Assembly (NCBI RefSeq): GCF_000279535.1
Contig: NZ_ALCH01000004.1
Span: forward strand, 441,501-505,500
Reading direction: 5' to 3'
Source of the DNA: Streptococcus infantis SPAR10
Lineage (GTDB): Bacteria; Bacillota; Bacilli; Lactobacillales; Streptococcaceae
DNA: 64,000 bases
Below, piece after piece: positions 1 through 10,420 of the stretch. The notes beneath the pieces are model-generated. The model saw only the letters and a program-made list of their open reading frames with translations, was not told where the DNA came from and did no database searches. Made by a program: the position numbers and the translations under genes. Each line of letters opens with the position of its first letter. Within the stretch, counting starts at the first letter, position 1.

Positions 1-2909
1 TTGGAGGTCAAACGGGGCTTAATATGGCCATGGAATTGTCAAAAAATGGTATCTTGGATGAGCTTGGAGTAGAACTTCTCGGGACTAAACTGTCTGCCAT
101 CGACCAAGCGGAGGACCGAGATCTCTTTAAACAATTGATGGAAGAACTCAAGCAACCAATTCCAGAATCAGAAATTGTCAACACAGTTGAGGGAGCAGTT
201 TCCTTTGCAGCAACTATTGGCTACCCAGTTATCGTCCGTCCAGCCTTTACTCTAGGTGGTACTGGTGGTGGTATGTGTGCTAATGAGGAAGAATTGCGTG
301 AAATTGCTGAAAATGGTTTGAAGTTGTCACCTGTTACCCAGTGTTTGATTGAACGTTCCATTGCTGGCTTCAAGGAAATTGAGTATGAGGTCATGCGTGA
401 CTCAGCTGATAATGCCCTTGTTGTTTGTAACATGGAAAACTTTGACCCTGTCGGGATTCACACAGGGGACTCCATCGTATTTGCCCCTGCGCAAACCATG
501 TCCGACTATGAAAACCAAATGCTTCGTGATGCTAGTTTGAGCATTATCCGCGCTCTCAAGATTGAAGGCGGATGTAACGTTCAGCTTGCGCTTGATCCAC
601 ACAGTTTTAAGTACTATGTCATCGAAGTAAATCCTCGTGTATCTCGTTCTTCAGCCCTTGCTTCTAAGGCAACTGGTTACCCAATCGCCAAATTGGCTGC
701 GAAGATTGCGGTAGGGTTGACCTTGGATGAAGTTATTAACCCAGTTACAGGTTCAACCTATGCTATGTTTGAACCAGCCCTTGACTATGTGGTAGCTAAG
801 ATTCCACGTTTCCCATTTGACAAGTTTGAAAAAGGGGAACGTCGTCTTGGTACCCAGATGAAGGCAACTGGAGAAGTTATGGCCATCGGCCGGAATATCG
901 AGGAATCTCTCCTTAAAGCTTGTCGCTCTCTAGAAATTGGTGTCCATCATAATGAAATGCCTGAGCTTTCAGATGTTTCTGATGATGCCTTGATTGAAAA
1001 AGTTGTTAAGGCACAAGATGACCGTCTCTTCTACGTATCAGAAGCTATTCGCCGTGGTTATACACCAGAAGAGATTGCTGACTTGACTAAGATTGATATC
1101 TTCTATCTGGATAAACTATTACACATCTTTGAGATTGAGCAAGAATTAGGTTCTCATCCACAAGATCTAGTAGCTCTAAAAACAGCAAAACTCAATGGTT
1201 TCTCAGATTGTAAAATCGCTGAACTCTGGAACACTACATCTGATCAAGTTCGCCAACTTCGTTTAGAAAACAAGATTGTCCCGGTTTACAAGATGGTAGA
1301 TACTTGTGCCGCAGAATTTGAATCAGAAACTCCGTACTTCTACTCAACGTATGGTTGGGAAAATGAATCAATCAAGTCTGATAAGGAATCTGTACTTGTC
1401 CTAGGTTCTGGTCCAATCCGTATCGGTCAAGGGGTAGAGTTTGACTACGCAACTGTTCACTCTGTTAAGGCAATCCAAGCTGCTGGCTACGAAGCCATCA
1501 TTATGAACTCAAACCCAGAGACAGTGTCAACAGACTTCTCTGTATCTGATAAACTCTACTTTGAACCATTAACGTTCGAAGATGTTATGAATGTTATCGA
1601 CTTAGAGCAACCAAAAGGTGTTATTGTTCAGTTCGGTGGTCAAACAGCTATCAACCTAGCTGAGCCATTAGCAAAAGCTGGTGTGACTATCCTTGGTACT
1701 CAAGTTGCGGACTTGGATCGTGCGGAAGACCGTGACCTCTTCGAACAAGCCCTCAAAGAATTGGATATTCCACAACCTCCTGGACAAACAGCAACCAATG
1801 AAGAAGAAGCAGTACTTGCTGCACGTAAAATTGGTTTCCCAGTTCTCGTTCGCCCTTCATATGTCTTGGGTGGACGTGCTATGGAAATCGTTGAGAATGA
1901 AGATGATCTTCGATCTTACATGCGAACTGCTGTTAAGGCTAGTCCAGACCACCCAGTTCTTGTCGACTCTTATATCGTTGGGCAAGAGTGCGAAGTTGAT
2001 GCTATTTCAGACGGACAAAATGTCCTCATTCCTGGTATCATGGAGCATATCGAACGCGCTGGTGTCCATTCAGGTGACTCCATGGCGGTTTATCCTCCTC
2101 AAACCTTGTCGCAAAAAGTGCAAGAAACGATTGCAGACTACACCAAACGCCTAGCAATCGGCCTCAACTGTCTTGGTATGATGAACATTCAGTTTGTTAT
2201 CAAGGATGAGAAAGTCTACGTTATCGAAGTAAACCCTCGTGCCAGCCGTACTGTTCCATTCCTTTCAAAAGTAACCAACATCCCTATGGCACAGGTAGCG
2301 ACTAAGTTGATTCTTGGTCAAAGTCTTGAAGAGCTTGGTTACCAAGATGGACTTTACCCAGAAAGCAGTCGTGTTCATATCAAGGCGCCAGTCTTCTCCT
2401 TTACTAAGCTCGCGAAAGTAGATAGCTTGCTCGGACCTGAAATGAAGTCAACAGGGGAAGTCATGGGTTCTGATACCACTCTTGAAAAAGCTCTCTACAA
2501 GGCCTTTGAAGCTTCTTATCTTCACTTACCAACCTTCGGTAATGTTGTCTTCACTATCGCAGATGATGCAAAAGAAGAAGCACTAGATTTGGCTCGTCGT
2601 TTCCAAAATATTGGCTACGGAATCCTTGCTACTGAAGGAACTGCAGAGTTCTTTGCAAGTCATGGATTGCAGGCACAAGTCGTTGGAAAGATTGGTGATG
2701 ATGAACACGATATTCCAAGCTACGTCCGCAAAGGAAAAATTCAAGCAATCATCAATACAGTTGGTACCAAACGGACAGCTGATGAAGATGGTGAGCAAAT
2801 CAGACGTTCAGCAATTGAACATGGAGTTCCTCTCTTTACAGCTTTGGATACAGCAGATGCAATGTTAAAAGTACTAGAAAGCAGAAGTTTTGTTACAGAA
2901 GCGATTTAA
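1..2909 (+). CDS. carB: Carbamoyl-phosphate synthase large subunit (5'-truncated by window edge)
   Basis: Makes carbamoyl phosphate from ammonia (delivered by CarA), bicarbonate and 2 ATP for pyrimidine and arginine synthesis. The frame is open from base 3, and the residues before the first Met in the window (GGQTGLN) already match CarB, so this is the downstream part of a roughly 1058-aa protein lacking about its first 90 residues. Two ATP-grasp halves are visible: the first includes [10 protein letters not shown] and [15 protein letters not shown], the second begins near [20 protein letters not shown] and repeats [15 protein letters not shown]. The C-terminal MGS-like allosteric domain ends [21 protein letters not shown] terminator follows 3 bp after the stop, so carB ends its operon; carA should lie upstream. 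Identification is very secure. Confidence 0.97.
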   Translation, partial: GGQTGLNMAMELSKNGILDELGVELLGTKLSAIDQAEDRDLFKQLMEELKQPIPESEIVNTVEGAVSFAATIGYPVIVRPAFTLGGTGGGMCANEEELREIAENGLKLSPVTQCLIERSIAGFKEIEYEVMRDSADNALVVCNMENFDPVGIHTGDSIVFAPAQTMSDYENQMLRDASLSIIRALKIEGGCNVQLALDPHSFKYYVIEVNPRVSRSSALASKATGYPIAKLAAKIAVGLTLDEVINPVTGSTYAMFEPALDYVVAKIPRFPFDKFEKGERRLGTQMKATGEVMAIGRNIEESLLKACRSLEIGVHHNEMPELSDVSDDALIEKVVKAQDDRLFYVSEAIRRGYTPEEIADLTKIDIFYLDKLLHIFEIEQELGSHPQDLVALKTAKLNGFSDCKIAELWNTTSDQVRQLRLENKIVPVYKMVDTCAAEFESETPYFYSTYGWENESIKSDKESVLVLGSGPIRIGQGVEFDYATVHSVKAIQAAGYEAIIMNSNPETVSTDFSVSDKLYFEPLTFEDVMNVIDLEQPKGVIVQFGGQTAINLAEPLAKAGVTILGTQVADLDRAEDRDLFEQALKELDIPQPPGQTATNEEEAVLAARKIGFPVLVRPSYVLGGRAMEIVENEDDLRSYMRTAVKASPDHPVLVDSYIVGQECEVDAISDGQNVLIPGIMEHIERAGVHSGDSMAVYPPQTLSQKVQETIADYTKRLAIGLNCLGMMNIQFVIKDEKVYVIEVNPRASRTVPFLSKVTNIPMAQVATKLILGQSLEELGYQDGLYPESSRVHIKAPVFSFTKLAKVDSLLGPEMKSTGEVMGSDTTLEKALYKAFEASYLHLPTFGNVVFTIADDAKEEALDLARRFQNIGYGILATEGTAEFFASHGLQAQVVGKIGDDEHDIPSYVRKGKIQAIINTVGTKRTADEDGEQIRRSAIEHGVPLFTALDTADAMLKVLESRSFVTEAI

Positions 2910-2911
2910 TA

Positions 2912-2943
2912 AAAAAAGATTCTCATTTGAGAATCTTTTTTTA
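2912..2943 (+). terminator. Rho-independent terminator of carB
   Basis: A perfect inverted repeat AAAGATTCTC / GAGAATCTTT around a short ATTT loop is followed directly by a run of T residues, immediately after the carB stop codon. Confidence 0.9.
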
Positions 2944-3161
2944 TTATGAAAGCGTTGCTATCATTTTTCACAAATAATTAAATGCAAAACCTGGACCTAA
3001 TTAAATATATAAAAATAGTATAATTTTAAATTAATTAATTTTAAAAGATAGACATAATATAGGATAGTGCACATTTACATATAATTATATATAACAAATC
3101 ACAGGGTGTTAAAATGGCCTAAAATATAATAAAGTAAACGATTTCAGGAGCACATAATTAT

Positions 3162-3190
3162 TTGAAGTTAGGTCAGACTTATGGTATGAT
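3162..3190 (+). promoter_or_regulatory. Candidate distal promoter of the 2327-aa adhesin
   Basis: TTGAAG at 3162-3167 and TATGAT at 3185-3190 are separated by exactly 17 bp. Transcription from here would give a 5' leader of about 90 nt. Confidence 0.5.
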
Positions 3191-3216
3191 ATAAGGGCTA
3201 AAGTTAGAGAAAAATA

Positions 3217-3245
3217 TTGTATTCTAGATTCAAATATAGTATAAT
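3217..3245 (+). promoter_or_regulatory. Candidate proximal promoter of the 2327-aa adhesin
   Basis: TTGTAT at 3217-3222, a 17-bp spacer and a consensus TATAAT at 3240-3245 lie about 45 bp before the start codon. The better -10 makes this at least as likely as the distal promoter; both may work. Confidence 0.5.
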
Positions 3246-3289
3246 TCTTCTGCTGATAGTAAAATAATTTAAAAGGAGAACTTATCAAA

Positions 3290-6200
3290 ATGATAAGAAA
3301 GGAACAACAACGTTTTTCTTTGAGGAAATATAAGGTAGGTGTTGCATCCGTATTTTTGGGAACAACTCTTAGTTTTATGTTAGCAAATGGAGGTGCGGTA
3401 AAAGCTTCTGAACTTCCTACACAACCAAGTTCTGAAGAAAAAACAGAGTTGGTGAAAAAGGAAAGTAGCGAGGATTCCTCTAAAAAGGAACAGAATATTG
3501 TAGAAAATGTTGCAACAACTGAGCTTGTTGAGACAAATAAGCTTGAAGAAGTAAAAGCAGCTTCTGAAGTTAAAACAGAAGAAGCTAAATCTGAACCAGT
3601 GTCTTCAGAAAAAGCAGAAGAAGTAAAACCTGCTTCAACTGAGACTGAGGTTGCTAATAAGGAAACTGCTAAGCCGGTTGAAAAAGCAGAAGAAGCAAAA
3701 CCAGCAGCAACTGAAGTAAAACCAGCTACAGACGAATCAAACAAACCAAGAGTACGTAATCGTCGTGCTACAACGGAAGATGCAGTTACTGGAGATCACA
3801 ACACTAAACCAGTAAGTGTTAGTACATATCTAAAAGATGGTGAAACAGTTGATCCAACTATACAAAATCCAAATGGAGCTACGGTTGGGTCTCAAACTGT
3901 ACCAGCTGGATATGCAAGAAAAGAAGGTGATTACTATACATATAGTATCGTAGACCTTACTCGCTTCAACGAACGTTACAACACAAAATATTACTCTCGT
4001 GCTTATAAGAGATTTGATGATTCTACAGATACAGTTGTTGAATTGATTGATAAAACGACTGGTAATGTAGTAGAAACTAGAACGATTACTGCATCAAGTG
4101 GTATTCAAAAATTTACAACTACTGCGACTGCATCGAGGGGAGAGTTAACTTATCAAGTAGATTATGATAAAGGGACACCTGCTAGTAAAGCTGAACCAGC
4201 TCAACCATTCCTGCAATACGGTTATGAAGTTGGCGCAAGTATCCAAGCTTTAGTCGCTTCTGGTCACAACCTTACTCCAGATGAGCAAAAATTATACGAT
4301 GCTGTATATGCTGCTCGTACATCAACAGACATTATTAACGTTGTAGAACCAGCTTATAATGGTCGTACAATTACGGATACTAATAGTAAGATCCCACGTT
4401 TTGTTAATAAAACAACTTACTATCGAGTAGTTGACAAAAACAATGCGACATTTAACGCCAATAAAACAGATAAAACTGTTCAAGACTACGTTCCAAATGG
4501 CAATGAAGAAGATTTGGCTAGATATACCACTAAAGCCATGGAAGGACAAAACTTCACAGCATCTGGTGAGCGTCAATTTGACGGCTACAAATTGTATCAA
4601 ACGGCAGATCCAGATTCAACATCTGGTTATGTAAGCCGCCCTTATACTGTTGGTACCAAATTCATGGACGCTGAGCGTGCAGGAATTAAACGGATTAAAG
4701 AAATTGTAGACGAAGACGGATCAGTAGTCGTTCGTGTTTATCTTCTAGATCCAAAACAACAAAGCAAACGTTCTGACGGTAGCTTGAGCACTGATGGCTA
4801 CATGTTGCTAGCAGAAACGAAACCGATTAAACCTGGTGATTATAACAAACAAGAATTGAATGTTAAGAAATCACCTCTTAACACCATTCCTTTCACAGAT
4901 AGTAAAGGTGTAAACTATGCAAATGGTAAGGAAATTCCATTTGACTTCCAAAAAGCTGCAGGATATACACCGTATAAGACTGTCTTTGTTCCATTCTTGG
5001 GAGATAACATTGGTCACCTTTCTCCTAATGAACAATTGGTTCGTGGAGTAAATGGTATCGGTACAAACGTTGACTTGCTCAACTCATTGACACCGTACAA
5101 ACAACCTATTTACTATTACGTGAAACAAGAACCAGCTGAAGTAATTCCTGAAGTTGAAAAACAATTGGACGGACGTGTCTTGACAGACGGCGAGTTTACT
5201 TTCAAATTAACAGAAGAGAAAAGTACTCCTGATAAGCACGAAGAGACTGTTACCAACAAGGATGGAAAAGCTACATTCAGCAAACTTACCTTTAACAAAG
5301 CTGGTACTTATAAATACAAGATCACTGAACAAAAGGGTTCTGATACAGACGTTGATTACGACGCAATGACTGTTACCATGACCGTTACTGTAACTGAGAA
5401 TTCTAAAGGTGACCTAGGAGCTACAGTTAAATACAGTGCTGAAGGTGGATTCAAATCAAGTGATGATGATAAAATCTTCAACAACTATGTTGTAGCACCA
5501 GTAAAAGTTAAATTTGACTTCACGAAAAAATTGGCTGGACGCGATCTTAAAGATGGAGAATTCAACTTCGTTCTTAAAAATTCTGATGGTCAAGAAGTTG
5601 AGACTGTAGCCAACAAAAAGGATGGAACTGTAACATTCACAGAAATAGCGTTTGACAACTCTAAAGTTGGCACACATACCTATACTGTAGAAGAAGTTGT
5701 ACCTGCAGCTAAAGAAGCTGGAATGGTTTACGATTCTATGAAGGCTACGATTACTGTAGAAGTTTCTAAAAAAGGTCACACATTAACAACAGTAACTAAC
5801 GTAGTTTCTGCTGGCGGTGTGGACGATAATGGAGCATCAACTGATGGTAGTGAAGATAAAGTATTCAACAACAAGATTACTCCTCCAGAAACGCCTGTAT
5901 TCCAACCAGAAAAATTTGTACTTAACAAAGAAAAGTATGACATCACTGGTACTAAATTAGTCGATGATGACAACGAATTGACTAATGAGTATACAGAAAC
6001 CAATGCTGATCCGTACGCTGATAAAACTACTAATAACGAAGCAGAAAACATCAATACTAAGACAGTTGAACGTGGCGATAAATTAGTTTACCAAGTATGG
6101 TTAGATACTAGAAACTTCTCAGATAAGAACAATATCCAATCTGTTGGTATTTCTGATACATATGATGCTGAAAAAGTAACAGTTAACGCTGCTGACATCA

Positions 6201-9200
6201 AAGCTTATGACAGTGTAACTGGCCAAGATGTAACTGATAAGTTTGACATTAAGGTTGAAAATGCTGTAATCACAGCAACTTCCAAGTCTTCTATGAACAA
6301 GTCTTTAGGTGATGCGGATAATACTCAAGTTATCGACACAACTAAATTCGAGTTTGGTCGCTACTATAAATTCGATATCCCAGCCACTGTTAAAGACACA
6401 GTTAAGGCAGGAGCTGATATTGAAAATAAAGCCAACCAAATCGTTCATGTTTACAACCCAGTAAGTAAATCTGTAGAAACACCTGAAAAACCAACTCAAA
6501 AACGTGTGAATAGTGTACCAATTACTGCAGAATTCAACTTCACAAAACGTTTGGAAGGTCGTGAGCTTAAAACTGGCGAATTTACATTTGAGTTGAAAGA
6601 CAGCGACGATGTTGTGATTGCGACTGCAACCAACGATGCAGATGGTAAGATTAAATTCTCTCCAGTAGAGTACACAAATAAAGCTGGTGAAAAAGTCACT
6701 GCCCTTAAATACAAGAAGGGTCAAGAAGGTACTTATACTTACTCTGTAACAGAGGTGAAAGGTACAGACGCAACTGTCACTTACGATACTATGAAGGCAG
6801 AAGTAACTGTAACAGTATCACACGATGGAACAGCAAAAGCATTGATTGCTAACGTAACTGAACCAACTGACAAAGAGTTCAACAATACAGTAACTCCTCC
6901 AACAGAACCTAAGTTCCAACCAGAGAAGTATGTATTGAATGAAGCAAAATACTCAATCACTGATAACAAACTTCTTGATGATGATTCTGAGTTGACTGAT
7001 AAATATGGTGAAACAAATACTGATCCATATGTTGATGGAACTTCAAACAACGAAGCAGCAAACATCAATACCAAGACTGTTAACCGCGGAGATAAGATCT
7101 ACTATCAAGTATGGTTGGATACAACTAAATTCTCAGCAACTAACAAAGAAAACGTTCAATCAGTAGGAATCACTGATGACTTCGATGAAACGAAGGTTGA
7201 TGTCGTTGCTTCTAAAATTAAAGCTTACGATTCAGTAACTGGTGACGATGTAACAAACAAATTCGACATCAAGGTTGAAAATGGTGTGATGACTGCAACT
7301 CTTAAATCTGGCTTCACGAAGTCATTGGGTGATGCAGAAAAAACTCAAATCATTGACACAACAAAATTTGCATTTGAACGTTACTACAAATTTGATATCC
7401 CAGCAACTGTTAAAGCAGACGTTGCAGGTGGAGTAGACATCGAAAATACTGCGGCTCAAGTAGTGAACTACTACAACCCATCTACGAAGAAAGTTGAAAA
7501 ACCAAGCAAACCAACTGAAAAACGTGTAAACTCAGTACCAATCTCTATTGAATTCAACTTCACTAAACGTCTAGAAGGACGTGAATTGAAAGAGAACGAA
7601 TTCAGCTTTGTATTGAAAGATTCAAATGGTAAAGAAGTTGAAACTGTAACCAACGACAAAGATGGTAATGTGAAATTCTCAGCTCTTACATTCAAGAAGG
7701 GTCAAGAAGGCGTACACAACTACACTGTTGAAGAGGTTGCAGGTACAGATGCTACTGTGACATACGACACAATGAAAGCAACTGTAACCATCACAGTTAA
7801 ACATGACGGAACAGCTAAAGCTTTAGTAGCTAAACTTGGCGATATCGCTGATAAAGAGTTTAACAACGTGGTAACACCACCAACTGAACCTAAGTTCCAA
7901 CCAGAGAAATACGTTGTAACTGAAGAGAAATACTCAATTACTGACAACAAGCTTCTCGATGATGATTCTGAGTTGGCAGACAAGTACGGAGATACCAATA
8001 AAGATCCATACGCAGATAAGACTGACAACAACGAAGCAGAAAACTTGAATACTAAGACTGTGAAACCTGGTGCGAAATTGGTTTACCAAGTATGGCTTGA
8101 TACAACTAAATTCGACGCTAACAACAAGGATAACATCCAATCAGTAAGTATTTCTGATGACTTCGATGAAACGAAGGTTAATGTAGACTCTTCAGCTATC
8201 AAGGCTTACGATTCAGTAACTGGTTCGGATGTGACTGACAAGTTCGACATCACAGTTGAAGCTGGTGTTATGACCGCAACGCTTAAAGCTGGTTTCACGA
8301 AGTCACTTGGAGACGCAGACAATACACAAATCATCGACACAACTAAATTCGAGTTTGGTCGCTACTATAAATTCGATATCCCAGCCACTGTTAAAACAGA
8401 CGTTAAAGGTGGAGTAGACATCGAAAATACAGCAGCGCAAATTGTAAACTACTACAACCCATCTACGAAGAAAGTTGAAAAACCAGAAAAACCAACTGAA
8501 AAACGTGTCAACTCAGTTCCAATTGAAGTCGAATTCAACTTCACTAAGAAATTGGAAGGCCGTGAATTGAAAGCTGGTGAGTTCAGCTTCGTATTGAAAG
8601 ACTCTAAAGGTACTGAAATCGAAACGGTTCAGAACGATAAAGATGGCAAGGTGAAATTCGCTAAACTTGAATTCACTAAAGCCCAAGTTGGAACTCATAA
8701 GTACACTGTAGAAGAAGTTAAAGGATCTGATGCGACAGTCACTTACGACTCTATGAAGGCTGAAATCACAGTAGAAGTTAAATACGATGGTACAGCTAAA
8801 GCACTTGTGAAGACACTAACTGATGCTCCAGATAAAGAGTTCAATAACACTGTGACTCCTCCAGAAACTCCTGAGTTTAACCCAGAAAAATATATTCTTA
8901 AAGAAGAGAAATTTGACATTACTGGAACTAAACTTCTGGATGATGATAAAGAGTTAACTGATAAAGTAGCTGATACCAACAAAGATCCATATGCGGACAA
9001 AGTTGATAATAATGAAGCGCAAAATATCAATACTCAAACACTCCATAAAGGTGATAAGGTTGTTTACCAAGTATGGCTTGATACAACTAAATTTACAGAA
9101 GCTCACAATATTCAATCTGTTGGAATTACAGATAAATATGACAGTGAAAACTTGGATGTTAATGTAGCTAATATTAAAGCTTACGATTCAGTAACTGGTG

Positions 9201-10273
9201 AAGATGTAACAGCTAAGTTTGATATTTCAATTGTGGATGGTGTCATTACTGCTACATCTAAGGCTGACTTGACTATGTCTCTTGGAGATGCAGAAAATAC
9301 TCAAGTAATCGACACTGCTAAATTAGCATTTGGACGTTACTACAAGTTTGATATTCTTGCACGTATCAAGGAAACTGCTAAGGAAGGTGTAGATATTGAA
9401 AATACAGCTTCTCAAATTGTTCACCAATATGATCCAACTAAGAAATCAGTTGAAAAACCAGAAAAACCAACTGAAAAACGTGTTGTTAATATCCCAGTAA
9501 AAGTTGAATTCAACTTCACAAAGAAATTGGAAGGTCGTGCGTTGAAAGCTGGAGAATTCAGCTTCGTATTGAAAGACAAAGATGGCAACGTAATTGAAAC
9601 TGTAAGCAACGATGCAGAAGGTAAGATTAAGTTCTCAGCTCTTGAGTTCAAACGTGGTCAAGAAGGCACTCATATCTATCATGTAGAAGAAGTGAAAGGT
9701 ACAGAGGCTGGAGTTGAGTATGACAATATGGTAGTGACTGTTGGAGTTACTGTAACTAAGGATGGTAAAGTGTTGACCCTTACTTCACAAATGCCTGAAG
9801 ATACTGAGTTTAACAACAAGGTAACACCACCAACACCACCAACACCACCAACACCACCAACACCACCAACACCACCAACACCACCAACACCACCAACACC
9901 ACCAACACCACCAACACCACCAACACCACCAACACCACCAACACCACCAACACCACCAACACCACCAACACCACCAACACCACCAACACCACCAACACCA
10001 CCAACACCACCAACACCACCAACACCGCCAACGCCGCCAACGCCGCCAACGCCGCCAACACCGCCAACACCGCCAACGCCGCCAACACCGCCAACACCGC
10101 CAACACCACCAACGCCGCCAACGCCGGTAGCACCACCAACTCCGGAAAAACCTAAAGGTCGTGAGTTGCCAAATACTGGTGAGCAATCTAAAGTTGGATT
10201 AGTGGCTCTAGGTGCAGCACTTGGTCTAGTAGGTCTTGGTTTAATTGCAAAACCAAAAAGACGTGAAGACTAA
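3290..10273 (+). CDS. Giant LPxTG fibrillar adhesin with alternating Spy0128-like and SspB-C2-like isopeptide domains
   Basis: A 2327-aa wall-anchored surface protein. A YSIRK-like signal (FSLRKYKVGVASVFLG) ends near AVKAS at about residue 40, followed by a Glu/Lys-rich linker to about 165. Residues ~170-615 form an N-terminal region I do not recognise, probably the binding head. Then come six Spy0128-type pilin domains starting near residues 621, 740, 1078, 1418, 1744 and 2069 (signature FTK.LEGR.LK..EF, a TVEEV/TEV Glu and a closing FNN Asn: a plausible Lys-Glu-Asn isopeptide set). Four SspB-C2-type adhesin domains alternate with them (starting near 873, 1210, 1537, 1865). A (TPP)33 stalk at 2179-2277 precedes LPNTG at 2293-2297, a hydrophobic stretch and a KPKRRED tail. 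An RBS (AAGGAG) lies 11 bp before ATG. The ligand is unknown. Confidence 0.9.
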   Translation: MIRKEQQRFSLRKYKVGVASVFLGTTLSFMLANGGAVKASELPTQPSSEEKTELVKKESSEDSSKKEQNIVENVATTELVETNKLEEVKAASEVKTEEAKSEPVSSEKAEEVKPASTETEVANKETAKPVEKAEEAKPAATEVKPATDESNKPRVRNRRATTEDAVTGDHNTKPVSVSTYLKDGETVDPTIQNPNGATVGSQTVPAGYARKEGDYYTYSIVDLTRFNERYNTKYYSRAYKRFDDSTDTVVELIDKTTGNVVETRTITASSGIQKFTTTATASRGELTYQVDYDKGTPASKAEPAQPFLQYGYEVGASIQALVASGHNLTPDEQKLYDAVYAARTSTDIINVVEPAYNGRTITDTNSKIPRFVNKTTYYRVVDKNNATFNANKTDKTVQDYVPNGNEEDLARYTTKAMEGQNFTASGERQFDGYKLYQTADPDSTSGYVSRPYTVGTKFMDAERAGIKRIKEIVDEDGSVVVRVYLLDPKQQSKRSDGSLSTDGYMLLAETKPIKPGDYNKQELNVKKSPLNTIPFTDSKGVNYANGKEIPFDFQKAAGYTPYKTVFVPFLGDNIGHLSPNEQLVRGVNGIGTNVDLLNSLTPYKQPIYYYVKQEPAEVIPEVEKQLDGRVLTDGEFTFKLTEEKSTPDKHEETVTNKDGKATFSKLTFNKAGTYKYKITEQKGSDTDVDYDAMTVTMTVTVTENSKGDLGATVKYSAEGGFKSSDDDKIFNNYVVAPVKVKFDFTKKLAGRDLKDGEFNFVLKNSDGQEVETVANKKDGTVTFTEIAFDNSKVGTHTYTVEEVVPAAKEAGMVYDSMKATITVEVSKKGHTLTTVTNVVSAGGVDDNGASTDGSEDKVFNNKITPPETPVFQPEKFVLNKEKYDITGTKLVDDDNELTNEYTETNADPYADKTTNNEAENINTKTVERGDKLVYQVWLDTRNFSDKNNIQSVGISDTYDAEKVTVNAADIKAYDSVTGQDVTDKFDIKVENAVITATSKSSMNKSLGDADNTQVIDTTKFEFGRYYKFDIPATVKDTVKAGADIENKANQIVHVYNPVSKSVETPEKPTQKRVNSVPITAEFNFTKRLEGRELKTGEFTFELKDSDDVVIATATNDADGKIKFSPVEYTNKAGEKVTALKYKKGQEGTYTYSVTEVKGTDATVTYDTMKAEVTVTVSHDGTAKALIANVTEPTDKEFNNTVTPPTEPKFQPEKYVLNEAKYSITDNKLLDDDSELTDKYGETNTDPYVDGTSNNEAANINTKTVNRGDKIYYQVWLDTTKFSATNKENVQSVGITDDFDETKVDVVASKIKAYDSVTGDDVTNKFDIKVENGVMTATLKSGFTKSLGDAEKTQIIDTTKFAFERYYKFDIPATVKADVAGGVDIENTAAQVVNYYNPSTKKVEKPSKPTEKRVNSVPISIEFNFTKRLEGRELKENEFSFVLKDSNGKEVETVTNDKDGNVKFSALTFKKGQEGVHNYTVEEVAGTDATVTYDTMKATVTITVKHDGTAKALVAKLGDIADKEFNNVVTPPTEPKFQPEKYVVTEEKYSITDNKLLDDDSELADKYGDTNKDPYADKTDNNEAENLNTKTVKPGAKLVYQVWLDTTKFDANNKDNIQSVSISDDFDETKVNVDSSAIKAYDSVTGSDVTDKFDITVEAGVMTATLKAGFTKSLGDADNTQIIDTTKFEFGRYYKFDIPATVKTDVKGGVDIENTAAQIVNYYNPSTKKVEKPEKPTEKRVNSVPIEVEFNFTKKLEGRELKAGEFSFVLKDSKGTEIETVQNDKDGKVKFAKLEFTKAQVGTHKYTVEEVKGSDATVTYDSMKAEITVEVKYDGTAKALVKTLTDAPDKEFNNTVTPPETPEFNPEKYILKEEKFDITGTKLLDDDKELTDKVADTNKDPYADKVDNNEAQNINTQTLHKGDKVVYQVWLDTTKFTEAHNIQSVGITDKYDSENLDVNVANIKAYDSVTGEDVTAKFDISIVDGVITATSKADLTMSLGDAENTQVIDTAKLAFGRYYKFDILARIKETAKEGVDIENTASQIVHQYDPTKKSVEKPEKPTEKRVVNIPVKVEFNFTKKLEGRALKAGEFSFVLKDKDGNVIETVSNDAEGKIKFSALEFKRGQEGTHIYHVEEVKGTEAGVEYDNMVVTVGVTVTKDGKVLTLTSQMPEDTEFNNKVTPPTPPTPPTPPTPPTPPTPPTPPTPPTPPTPPTPPTPPTPPTPPTPPTPPTPPTPPTPPTPPTPPTPPTPPTPPTPPTPPTPPTPPTPPTPPTPPTPPTPVAPPTPEKPKGRELPNTGEQSKVGLVALGAALGLVGLGLIAKPKRRED
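5152..9823 (+). repeat. Long coding repeat: four pilin/SspB-C2 supermodules
   Basis: A Spy0128-like domain followed by an SspB-C2-like domain recurs as a supermodule of about 325-340 aa, starting near residues 740, 1078, 1418 and 1744, with one extra pilin-type domain at each end. Identity between modules is patchy: 63 nt are exactly shared by 6332-6394 and 8333-8395, while the module between them differs at the same place. Confidence 0.8.
9824..10120 (+). repeat. 9-bp tandem array coding (Thr-Pro-Pro)33
   Basis: Thirty-three in-frame 9-bp units encode TPP. The first 22 (9824-10021) are identical ACACCACCA; the last 11 (10022-10120) carry synonymous G changes (ACGCCGCCA, ACACCGCCA and so on). 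It encodes an extended proline-rich wall-spanning stalk just before the sorting signal. Confidence 0.95.
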
Positions 10274-10327
10274 GATTGAGATAAGATCAATATTTTGGTA
10301 TTGAAATAGCAATTTTAGCTCTAAAAT

Positions 10328-10366
10328 GAAGAGGCTTTGCTCGTAAGAGCAAGGCCTCTTTGTTAT
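10328..10366 (+). terminator. Terminator of the giant adhesin gene
   Basis: The hairpin AGAGGC-TTGCTC / GAGCAAG-GCCTCT with a short GTAA loop (about 10330-10359) is followed by TTTGTTATTTTC. Confidence 0.8.
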
Positions 10367-10372
10367 TTTCTT

Positions 10373-10406
10373 AAAAAAACCCCGAGGACTTATTCCTTGG
10401 GTTTTT
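10373..10406 (-). terminator. Terminator of the dextranase gene (minus strand)
   Basis: On the minus strand, AAAACCC-AAGGA / TCCTC-GGGGTTTT forms a bulged hairpin that ends in a T7 run, 15 bp beyond the dextranase stop codon. The convergent adhesin and dextranase genes therefore have back-to-back terminators. Confidence 0.75.
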
Positions 10407-10420
10407 AAAATTATAGTAGT

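Larger units (their letters stand above)
2944..3289. other. AT-rich intergenic region between carB and the giant adhesin gene
   Basis: This 346-bp stretch is strongly AT-rich and holds no credible gene. It contains a near-palindrome of A and T at about 3024-3046 and two separate promoter-like pairs upstream of the adhesin gene (listed separately). I see no RNA gene, insertion sequence or operator that I recognise. Confidence 0.6.

Noticed and set aside
3024..3046. A/T palindrome upstream of the adhesin as a specific operator
   Set aside because: It consists only of A and T in a very AT-rich gap, so chance is likely; kept only as part of the gap description.
3109..3744. 211-aa minus-strand frame over the start of the giant adhesin
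   Set aside because: Ser/Phe-rich antisense of a Glu/Lys-rich coding region, with no promoter or ribosome site seen.
9785..10186. Trp/Cys/Arg-rich and Val/Leu-rich minus-strand reading frames across the TPP array
   Set aside because: They are antisense shadows of a 9-bp repeat, with no start signal and nonsense composition.
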